A DNA stretch of 64,000 nucleotides from Symsagittifera roscoffensis (lineage: Eukaryota; Xenacoelomorpha; Acoela; Convolutidae): NCBI RefSeq assembly GCF_963678635.1, contig NC_087065.1, positions 35,725,363-35,789,362 of the forward strand, given 5' to 3'. The stretch's first letter is position 1. Every line of letters starts with the position of its first letter. Below the pieces are notes generated by a model. It did no database searches. It saw only the letters and a list, made by a program, of their open reading frames with translations, and had not been told where the DNA came from. The position numbers were made by a program, and so were the translations under genes. Positions 12,472 to 24,400 of this stretch are shown here, one piece after another.

Positions 12472-15400
12472 GTCAGTTAAATTCAGAGGTGGACAATCTT
12501 TTTCGAAAGAATACTGAAAAAACGGCCTTCCTCCTCTCGAAAAAATCCTGAATGTTCCCCGGGCCTTAAAAAGTATTGATCAAGTTAAGGTTCTCACTTC
12601 AAAAATTGACCATGTAAATATTTTTAACACTAGTGTTTAATGTGGATCCAAATTTCCGGTCTTGTTAAGAGTCGATGAATGTAGTTTAGAGTCTTGTATA
12701 GGTCGGGATGATTTTTTTCGTTTCTTATTTTTTTCAGAAAAAGTCTTAAAATTTGTTAACGCTCAAATTTTCTTTTTTCGCGGTTTGACGTTTGATTTTT
12801 TAAGCTCAGTTAATTTCCTTTGTTAAAAGGAAGGCAAACTCCACTATCGAATAGCGAAAGTGTGAAGGTCACAAAAAACTTGATCGACTTCTTTTTTCGA
12901 AATTGGAATTTAATAATCGATTTCCCAGCGAAGTAAAAGTTTTACCGATTAATCAAGTTTTCTCAAATTGGGTTAATTTTATCAAAAAGTGTCAATCTAA
13001 AATTTTTCTAGAAATTCAAAGAGCTTTAAGGAATTATTCCAGAAATTCAGAGAGCTTTGAAATTCGAAAGCTTAGATTTTTCAAAAATATATTTCTTTCT
13101 GTAACTTGCTTTCAATGCTTCTTTTCAACTGTCATTTGGCTATGTTTAGTAATTCCGCCCAAATTTTAGAGTCACAGAGATCAATCAGAGATAAGAAAAA
13201 GCTAGCAGTGGATTGGTGAAGCTTGAAACAGTTGTAATTGACTAGATCTAGTATCGTTTTTACTTTCGATTAGGGAGTTTCGGTTTCGGGCAGATTTGAC
13301 CCAAAATTGTTTAGTTCTGCGCATACAATTGTAGATTTTGATGGGCTGACTAATCCATCTAATAATCAAATTAACATCATTATACCCCAAACCTTTTTTA
13401 GGGAAGATGGTGTTTCTAAGTTTTTTTTCGTGGTGTGGTAATGTTGGCGGTTTTTGGGAAAACTGAAATTTGGTTAGTTTCAGTGGAGGATGTAGGTATT
13501 TCTTGAGGGAGCAAATTTTTGAGCAAAAACAAGTCAAATTGCCGTTTTTGGTATTAAAAAATAGTTAAAAGTGCTCCCTTTGGTTGGGGAGGGCGTCGAA
13601 TCCCTGAAAAGGGAAAGGGGGAGTCCGCCCCCTATTTCGCCCCTGGTTAGTTTATAGCTCCTGGAAGGTTAAATAAAGATGAACTGCATAACATGTTGAT
13701 ATGCTTTCTCATCTGCTTACGATGATATTTGGAAACAATAACATCAGGGATTTCGAGTTTTCAGACTAAATCTGTTTTTTTTTTACTGTAGCGAACGTAG
13801 ATGAGCATCGCAGATTGTTTTTTCGCCCCCGGTCCTACTCAATACAGGACTAACCATAGGCGAGGGGGCTGTCATTCTTTTTGCCGCAGCCGTCCCACCT
13901 TGAGGAGGTGAATGACACTGGGACCCCTCCAACCATGACCGGTTCGAACGCACGACCCTCGTAATGAAGGACGCTTGCCTTACTCCACTCGGCTACGGCT
14001 GCTCTCGGCCACGGCTGCTCCACGGCCACATAAACTGATTTCAGAGAGAATCATCAGATAGTCAGAGGCACTAAGAATTTTAAGATATTTAATTTTCATA
14101 ATGCAACTTCTATCTTCCTATTTTCCTTCGCGGACCTCATTCCTGACTGAGTTTTTAATCTTCTGACTTATTATTCCTTACCTCCCTATTGCATCAATTT
14201 GTAGAAATCATATTATAGAAATCAATCAAATATTTGGTGGTATGACGTTTCCAATTAAAACAATAAGGGCAATCAAGATTTGTACGAATCTTTCGTAAGT
14301 AGTTACTTGTTGGTGAGCAAAACAAAAACGAGGTGGTTTCGAACTGGCAAAGATATACTGTTTACTTTTTGTGAAAGTAAGTTGGACAAATCTTGAATGT
14401 TCCTTGACACAGTCAAACTTTGCTGTAAATGCGAAAAGCGTTTGACTTTCCGTCTCTACAAGAAGAATATGGAATTTTTTGTCGTCATTTTTACTTTATT
14501 ATACTGACAAAAAGTTAATGTTTTTTTTTGAATGTCAAATTGAAGATCCGAATGAGGATTCTTGTCAAGGCTGCATGCGAGTTCAGTGAAAGGTGGGTCG
14601 ATGAGTTGTCTTTGATAGTCTTGTGACCAACTGGTATCAACGTGTTTTGATTTTTTTCCAGCTGAGCAATTAAATCTAAACGCGTTCATGTACACGACTG
14701 TTGAACTGATGGCTGTGCTCGTGGTTAAATGAAATTATAACTTTTTTCCATTAATAAGTGTTATTGTTCCGACTTTCGATAAGAAAGTAACGGAATATTT
14801 GTGCTCGGGGTGGGTTTTTTTTTCTTCAGACAAATTTCGACTTTTTAACTAGCCATTTTTGACAGAATCTTTTTTATATCATTCGAAAGCTATTGTTGTC
14901 CTGAGCTCAAATTTGAAAAGATTTTTCACCTGTGATCATTTTTTGTAAGGTTATGGGGGTTTAAAGATTGCCATTTTGGCCAATTTGGGACAATTAACGC
15001 GCGATATATATCGCGCTATTAACGCGTGAGCGGAGAGTTAATCCGTTCATGTTCAAAGAGCAGTTTTTTCAACTCTTCGCTACGTTATTGAACAGCAGCA
15101 ATTAAATGAACAGGAGAAAGCACTACAAGTTTTCAAAATGGAAGATATTGTCGCCGGTGCCATTTTGAACGAGATTTCTTATTCGCAACAGGCTTTGTGT
15201 TCGTCGGAGAAAAATAAAATGCAAAATCAGCAATTGGCTAAGATGGGTTGCCGCGATTAGCAATAATCTGAAGAGACTGTTTAGTATGGCACGGAACATG
15301 AATTAAGCGGAGAGTTAATCCGTCTTAGAAATCGTTCCAAATTGGTTAAAAGAAGGCTATTTGCCATAATTGGTTTGTTACAAGGAGCGAAATCTATCCT

Positions 15401-18400
15401 TTTCTACTTTTTATGGCGTGTGGGGGGGATGATTTTTTATAAAAAATTTCAAATTTTAGAAATTTTTTTTTCATTTTGTTTTATTTCATTGAATTTTTTA
15501 ATGTTATTACTGCTCCATAAACCTTAAAAGGCAGTCGGAACATTCAGGGCTTCGCCCTGATACGAGCAGTCTTGTTAGTTTTTCGTTCAGGCAATGGTCG
15601 CCCAAACAAAAGTTTACAAAAAAAATTATAGAATCGAATTGATCCATGACTTGAGTTTTACAGAAAATAAACCAAATTTCCAGATTTCCAGCGCCAAATT
15701 TCCAGTTTTCTATTAACGCGCATATCGCATTCGACTATTTAATACGTCTCAGAAGTCATTAAAAATTGACTTGAAGTAAGTTCATTGATATGAAAACTGC
15801 GCTACTAAGCTCAAACTGAAATAGAATTATTATTTTTTTCTCATTGGCGATAACTTTGAGCTTCGCTTGCATAGTTTCTTTTCGGGTGAACAATTTGATT
15901 TCCTGAGAGGGCTGAAATGATTATTAAGTGTCCATTAAGGTAGTGAAGACACTTATATAGGTCTTGATAATTCTCCTTTTTTAAGGAAAATTTCGTCACG
16001 CATTCGATTTTTTTTATATTCAATTCAAATTCGATTGGTAAACGAAGGGCAATTACGCTCTCCAACTGGCACGTAAGAAGCGGAAATGGCGCGAAAGAAC
16101 ATGAATGGCTTTTAGATTTGTAGGTGTATTTTATTTTTTACAAACGCAAAATGGCTAGTATTGTGTAATCTTACCAAGTACTTTTTTCCAAACCAACTCG
16201 CCAATGAAAGTGTTCATTATGTTAGCACTTTTCTTGCATAATAACTGGCAGTTTGTTTTCCACTATGGCCAATAATTCATTGCTGTAGTAAGCGGCAGTT
16301 TCACAGTTCTGTGGGGCAATGGCTCGAATGCTTGGATATCCGAGGACTCAAGTTCGATTCCCCAGGGAAAGTACTTTTCAAAACTCATGGTTGTTTTTTC
16401 TTGTCTTTTTGTTCCGACTTCCGATACGAAAGTAACGGAATATTTGTGCTCGGGGCGGGTTTTTTCTTCAGACAAATTTCGACTTATTATTTAGCCATTT
16501 TTGACGGAATTTTTTATATCATTCGAAAAGTATTGTTGTCCTGAGCTTAAATTTGAAAAGATATTTTACCTTTGATAATTTTTTGTAAAGTTATGGGGGT
16601 TTAAGGATTGCCATTTTGGCCAATTTGGGACAATTAACGCGCGATATATTTCGCACTATTAACGCGTAAGCTGAGATTTAATCCGTCTTAGAAATTGTTC
16701 CAAATTGGTTGAAAGAAGCTTATTTGCCATAATTGATTTGTTACAATAGCGAAATCTATTCTTATGTTTTATATGGCGTGTGGGAGGATGATTTCAAAAA
16801 AAATTCAAATTTTAGAATTTTTTTTTTCATTTTATTTTTTAAATTTTAATGCCAACGAGTGGTCGATGTTGTATCACGTTTTTTTTTGTGAATTAGTGTT
16901 CATCCAAGGTTAGCAACATTTTTGCCTTGTTGAGTTGCCGTAGATGGAATCTATCACGTTGAATTTTTTTAAAACTTATCTGTGAGTCTAATAACTTGTT
17001 ATCAATGATTTTCATTCTCAAAATTTTCTCAATTATGACTTCATTAACAAGTTCAAAAACAAATTTTATTCTCTAGAAAAGTTGTTTCTCAGCATTTATT
17101 GCTCCGACTTTCGATACGAAAGTAACGGAATATTTGTGCTCGGGATGGGTTTTTTTTCTTCAGACAAATTTCGACTTTTTAACTAGCCATTTTTGACGGA
17201 ATTTTTTGATATCATTCAAAAGCCATTGTTGTCCTGAACTTAAATTTGAAAAGATATTTCACCTGTGATCATTTTTCGTAAAGTTATGAGGGTTAAAAGA
17301 TTGCCATTTTGACTAATTTGGGACAATTAACGCGCGATATAATTCGCGCTATTAACGCGTAAGCGGAGATTTAATCCGTCTTATAAATCGTTCCAAATTG
17401 GTTGAACGAAGCTTATTTGCCATAATTGATTTGTTACAAGGAACGAAATCTATCTTTTCGTACTTAATATGGCGTGTGGGGGGATGCTTTTCACAAAAAG
17501 TTTCAAATTTTGGAAAAAAAATTTTCATTTTATTTTATTTCATTTAATTTTTTATGTTATTACTGCTGCTCCATAAAGCTTAAAAGGCAGTCGGAAGCTT
17601 CATACGAGCAGTCTTGTTTCATATGGCTTCGCATAACAATTGTGGCAACTGAATTGAGACTCATATTAATTGTGACTTAGGGATAACACCAATTCTCGGT
17701 AAATTTTATCCCGACTTAATTAGGTTATGTTTATTTTAAATTCAAATATGGTATATTTTAATTAACGTGGGCTATTGTGATTTGGGCTAATTTGGCTGGT
17801 ATGGGATATACTGGTATGGGATAATTTGGCATAAGATATTTTGGCTGTGGATACTTTTTTCCGGTCAGCAGCTTCTAAAGCTTAAAAGAATAATAAGACT
17901 CTATCAAAAAAATTCAACAAGACTGCTCGTATCAGGGCGAAGCCCTGAATGTTCCGACTGCCTTTTAAGGTTTATGGAGCAATAATAACATTTAAAAAAC
18001 TAAATGTAATGATCAAAATGAAAAAAAAAGTTTCTGAAATTTGAAATTTTATACGAAAATAATCCCCCCACACGCCATTTAAAGTACAAAAGGATAGATT
18101 TCGCTCCTAGTAACAAATCAATTATGGCAAGTAAACTTCTTTCAACCAATTTGGAACGATTAACGCGCGTTAATTGTCCCAAATTGGCCAAAATGGCAAT
18201 CTTTAAACCCCTATAATTTTACTATAAATGATTACAGGTGAAATATGTTAAATAAGTTTTTAAATTTAAGCTCAAGACAGCAATCGTTTTTGAAAATTCT
18301 TTTTTTAAAATTCCGTCAAAAATGGCTAGTTAAAAAGTCGAAATTTGTCTAAAGAAAAAAAACCCACCCCGAGCACAAATATTCCGTTACTTTCGTATCG

Positions 18401-21400
18401 AAAGTCGGAACGAAAACTTGGTTGACACTAAAAGATGACAAAATCAAAACAAAGCAAAGTCAATTAAAGTAGAGTGAATGAAATACCATGTTGTAATGGT
18501 TACAGGACTGACCACTGTGCTCACTCATATGTCGGGAAGGCCGGTTATCCCGCAACATGACAAGATCAAGATAATTGTGGCTATTCTGAACGGTATGTCT
18601 TCAGTGTGGACTGCTGCTCAGCTCAAACTTGGGTTAGATTTTTTTCACTTCAGCACATCAACGCGCGAAATTCAATTTCTATGCGTAGCACTACTGAAGA
18701 TAGTGGTGCAGTTACTATTTTAAAATGGGTCCACTGTTGTAGGTGGCATCCAAACTTAAATAAATTTTGTCGCGCTCTTTATCAGCAAAAAATAGTTTCA
18801 AAAGGTTATTTCCCAATTTGATGTTTGAATAGTCAAAATATGGCTAAGAACTGTAGCTTAGAGTAAATTTGAAAACTAACCAATTTCCGACTGTTTTTTG
18901 CTATACTAACGTGAATTTAGTTAAAAATGAGATGTGGTTGTGCTTGATTGTTAATGTAGGTGGAACCAGAAGACCCAGTCGGCTAATTCGACCCTCATCA
19001 AGTACAGAGACATGAGTGCACATGTGGCCATGTTCCTCACCATCCTGAAATGCCAAAAGGAGATGTGTGAGTGAAGTGCCGACCTCAATAGTGACAACTG
19101 CCCTCGTAAAAATAGGCCAATCTGAGAAACGGCTCTTTGATTAATCAAAAGATTTTTGAGGACCTCATTTTTCTACAAAATCCATCTTATTGAACCAAGT
19201 GTACTTAAAAAGACCAGTTTTTAGCTTAAAAATGTTCGGAGTATAGGTCTACTAGCAACTAGATTTAGTTTTTTTGTTTTTAAATTTCAGCCCCCAAAGG
19301 CATGCTGATGTTTGTCGAGAGTTGCTACGATAATGAGAAAAGCATCATGCAAAATGAAATCACAGTGCCTCCCTTCATCGTCAAAAGATACGACAGTGGC
19401 GAGATAACTCCGGACGACACAACTGGCAATATGGCGAAACACATCGAGAAAGGTAGGCTTTAAATGAATCACTCGAAGCCTTCTTATCTCCCCATGACGT
19501 TATTTAGCGCACTAAAACAATTGGGGGAGATATTTTTTTGGATATTTTTGAAAAAAATTCGCTTTTTTTCTCGTGCGTATTCTGATGTGTCAATGTAATT
19601 ATAAACAAGTTCACTTGAGAAATCGAGAAAAAAAATATGAATTTTTTTACCAACCCTGTGATAGTGTGATAGTTATCAACTAACCTCCCCCCCCCCTCCC
19701 CCCCCCCCCCCCGCACAACTTCAAGAATAAGAGATCAGTTAAACAAGTAATATTGCTAAAGTTTATAAAAACAATTTTTGAAATTCTAATCAATTTGAAA
19801 TTTGCTTCAAAATTGTTTTTCGGTGGTAGATAGTCTTTTTTTTCATTATGTATCTGAAGAGGACGCCAAGAAGGCAGCCAAGGAGGCGAAGAAGAGCAAG
19901 AAGAAGAAGAAGGCATCGGTTGAGGACAACCCCAAAATGGGAGAAGCAGGGACTGAACTGGACGTGACTAATGTCGGAGGTCAAGGCGAAGAGGACGCTC
20001 CTCTCATCAGCAAACCAGGAGGTATAAATGCATTTACGTGTATATGCTTGTATTGTTTTATTGAGCTGTTTTTTGTTTTATTTTGCGAGGTTGCCGTTTT
20101 ACCCGTGAATTTGACATTTTACAGATGTTTATCAATGAATTATTATTTTTTTCTCATTGGCGATAACTTTGAGCTTCGCTTGCATAGTTTCTTTTCGGGT
20201 GAACAATTTGATTTCCTGAGAGCGCTGAAATGATTATTAAGTGTCCATTAAGGTAGTGAAGACACTTATATAGGTCTTGATAATTCTCCTTTTTTAAGGA
20301 AAATTTCGTCACGCATTCGATTTTTTTTATATTCAATTCAAATTCGATTGGTAAACGAAGGGCAATTACGCTCTCCAACTGGCACGTAAGAAGCGGAAAT
20401 GACGCGAAAGAACATGAATGGCTTTTAGATTTGTAGGTGTATTTTATTTTTTACAAACGCAAAATGGCTAGTATTGTGTAATCTTACCAAGTACTTTTTT
20501 CCAAACCAACTCGCCAATGAAAGTGTTCATTATGTTAGCACTTTTCTTGCATAATAACTGGCAGTTTGTTTTCCACTATGGCCAATAATTCATTGCTGTA
20601 GTAAGCGGCAGTTTCACAGTTCTGTGGGGCAATGGCTCGAATGCTTGGATATCCGAGGACTGAAGTTCGATTCCCCAGGGAAAGTACTTTTCAAAACTCA
20701 TGGTTGTTTTTTCTTGTCTTTTTGTTCCGACTTCCGAAACGAAAGTAACGGAATATTTGTGCTCGGTGCGGGTTTTTTTTCTTCAGACAAATTTCGACTT
20801 TTTAACTAGCCATTTTTGACGAAATTTTTTTATATTCGTTCCAAATTGAACTGAAATTGAACTGAATGAGTCTTAGAAATCGTTCCAAATTGGTTGAAAG
20901 AAGCTTATTTGCCATAATTGATTTGTTACAAGGAGCAAAATCTATTCTTTTGTGCTTTATACGGCGTGTGGAGAATGATTTCATAAGAAAATTTCAGATT
21001 TTAGGAAAAAAATTTCCGTTTTATTTTTTTACAGATAATTTTTTTATGTTACTACTGCTCCATAAACCTAATAAGGCAGTCGGAACATTCAGGGCTTCGC
21101 CCTGATACGACCAGTCTTGTTTCTTTTTATAACTTTTTCAAGTGCCAATTAACGCTGTAAAGACACTTAAATAGGTTGTGATGATTTTTGCCTTTTTGCA
21201 GTAATTTGATTTATTGCGGTTTGAATTTTGATTCCTTTTTAAGTTCAGTTCAATTTCATATAATACAAAGAAGGCAAGTTATGCTCTCAAACTAAGAAAA
21301 TATGACGGCGCAAAAAATGTATGATTGACCTCTAGATTCGAAATTGTATTTTTATTTCTAGAGTTCCCAGCGGAATAAAGAAATTGTTTTGTTGATCCTG

Positions 21401-24400
21401 TTTTCTCTAATTGGGCTTAATTATGAAAAAGTGTTGATTGCAAATGTTCGAAAGTTTTTCGCAAATTTTTTCGAGTTTCGCAAATTTCGGAAGAAATGAT
21501 TTTTTTTCCTTTGTTTCATTTCAGTTCCTTGATTTTTTTCAATTATAGTTTAGCTATGTTTGAATAAAAAATATTGATTATCCAACAAAGGCTTTTATGG
21601 TCATCGTTCAGAAAAAAATGTTGTCATTTATGTCAATCTGACCGATGGACTTTCTGTTGAATTTTGAAATTGACCGAGAATGGTTTTAAATGACTTTATA
21701 GTTTTTTTTTCATCTAAATTCGGCTCTGTTTTAAAGCGATCACAAACTTGTTAAATATCAAAGCGACACAAGTTTGTTAAATTTTGAAGCGACACAAACT
21801 TAAACAGAACTGTAAGCAAGGAAGCTAATTTTTTACTCGATGAAAAAATTACAAGACCACAAACTGCATAAATTTTTATGTAAAGTTATCACAAACGAAT
21901 GTCTTTCAGTATATAACTCAAAATGAACTAGTAAATTTCATAGAAATCGATTGAAATTTCTAATACTAGAGTTCGAAGGATTTTTTAACAAAATAGTTCC
22001 AACAAAAAACATTCTTGTTTTCCCGCTTTATTCAAAAATCAAGCACAATTGAATAGAATAAATTCAACCAAATGCTCTTGTACTTTAAAACATTGGCAAT
22101 AAAGAGTGAGTGAATGAAATTTTTCCTTCCCTTATGGTACTTCAAATTTTGTACGGATCCTAATGAATTCAACTACGTATGTATTATTTATTTTACTATG
22201 TTGATTTTAAAACTACTTATTTTTGCATTTACACACAAGTTATAATTTTATTTTTGAGTTTTCGTTTTGCGCACTGAAGCGTTATATCAGCACTGTATTA
22301 TGGTATCCTCAGTTGTCATAATCAAAACACAAAACAACTCAAAGTTACCACATTACTTCGTAAAACACATAAATATCTATTTTGTATGCAGTAACATGAA
22401 GTACTAGCATCATAATAATAATATAAATAATACATACGTAATAAAATTCATCAAGATCTGCTCAAAATTTGAAGCATCACTACGGAAGGAAGAAATTCAG
22501 TTATAAATTTGTTTGAATAACTTTTCAGCTCAGAATTTTAAATCAAATTCAACTGATAGTGAAAGTTTTTAGTTCGTTTTGCGAAACAATTGTTCCTACA
22601 TGTTAATCGCAAACCTTTTCAAAAAAATGCTAAACGCTTGAAAATGGATTAAATTTTTTAATGACGATTTAGCACGCTTTTTTTTCAAAATTGACATGAT
22701 GATTATATATATTGTTGGGGTAGTTTTTTTTAGACCAAAGTCGGTGATCGAAAAATAGTTTTGAACAATTTTTTTTACATAATGAAAATATTGACTCTTC
22801 GAGTGTGAATGTGAAGAAATATTTCGCATGCAATCGTTTTTTCAAGTTATTGGAGTTCAGCGATAGCCAATTTTGCGATTTTTTGGAATAGTTAAATTGC
22901 TTTGAAAATAACTTATATGGTGGAGAACATTATCGCGCTAAAAATTGCTCTAAAAATTATTGAGGTAATCTAATTGATCACATTAATTCTTTTTAAGAAT
23001 CCATTTTAACAATCGTTTTTTCTGACTTAGGAAGACTGACGGAATTTTTGTGCTCTACTTTTTAATTAGAAGTTTTTGACGAGATTTTTTTTCATTTTTG
23101 TTTGAAAGCTATTGATATTCTGAGCTCAAGATTTAATAGATATTTCACAAGTGAATTTTTTGTTAAGTTATAGGGGCTTGAAAAATGTCAATTTGTGGCA
23201 AAGCGTGATATAATTCGTCCTGTTAAAGCGTAAAACGTGTTGAAATCTTTCCAAATGAAATTGGGGGAAGCAATTTGATCTGAATAATCTGTTAACATGC
23301 GCAAAATATATCATTTTGTACTTGACTTAGCGTTTGGTTTGACAAATAAAGAAAACATGAAAAAAAAAATTTTTAACGCATTTTAATCTTTTTTATTCAA
23401 TTGCTTTTTTCTGGACGTTAAAAAGCAATCGGAAAGTTTTCAGAATATTATGATTTTTATTATGATTATGATTGTTATGATTACTATTATTATTATTATT
23501 CTTATGATTATTGTTCTCATTATGAGTACTGCATGTTTGGATTTTTGATGAAATTTTTTTTACGAGAAGTTTTAAATTGACCTCTAGTTACCTGTAATTT
23601 TTCTTCTAGTTTTGACAATTTTTCATGATAAATCTCATGCAAAGTCACTTCAGCTAAATCAGAAGTGTTCTCGAACATGAAAGAGACAAAACAGATACTT
23701 CATCTTGGTATAGTTTTTCAAATCAATTCAATGCATCAAAAGAGTTTTCTAAAAATTTATTGGTTTATATGTGATACAATTTGAACAAAATATGTGTTTT
23801 TTTAATTCATGAGCAATGTACTTCACTTTTATTAACCATTTTTGAAAGGCATTGTTGTCCCAAGCTCAAATTAAAAAAATAATAAACCTTTGACAATGTT
23901 TCGTGAAGTTATGGGGGTTTAAAGATCGACATTTTGCCTATCTCACTAAATCACTAATAGTGGTTTTGACTATCTCAAAGAAACATGCAGGAGTGAAGTA
24001 TGGTGCTTTTAAGGCTATATAAATTGTAATTACGACTCGAAAAAAGAGCTAAAAAGCTGTATTAGAGTCGAGAAAAAATGGTCTGTATTTTTTGCTTTTT
24101 AAACAAGTGGCTTAACGGTATCGAAGGGGCTTAACGGGGCTTAAAAATAGATAAATCAATACTTTAAATAAATTTCAAAATTAATCCAGAAACAAGTCTA
24201 GAAAATTTGATCATCCAAGTCTATGGGTCGAAGATGTTTTATCTTGTTGCCATTCATGTTCCCTGCCATACTAAACAGTCTTTTCAGATTATTGCTAATC
24301 GCGGCAACCCATCTTAGCGAATTGCTGACTTTGCATTTTTCTCTGACGAACACAAAGCCTGTTGCGAATAAGAAATCTCGTTCAAAGTGGCACCGGCGAC

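Noticed and set aside
13930-14003. Functional tRNA gene on the - strand
   Set aside because: The A and B boxes are present, but the anticodon arm and acceptor pairing are not convincing, and a SINE body with an A-tail follows.
19504-19984. Glycine-rich and serine-rich - strand frames near 19.5-20.0 kb
   Set aside because: They translate the poly-C tract and the antisense of exon 5 (lysine codons read backwards).
15841-20378. Identical 74-codon - strand frames at 15841-16065 and 20154-20378
   Set aside because: Their identity comes from a recent DNA duplication. The frame has no conserved motif and overlaps a repeat.
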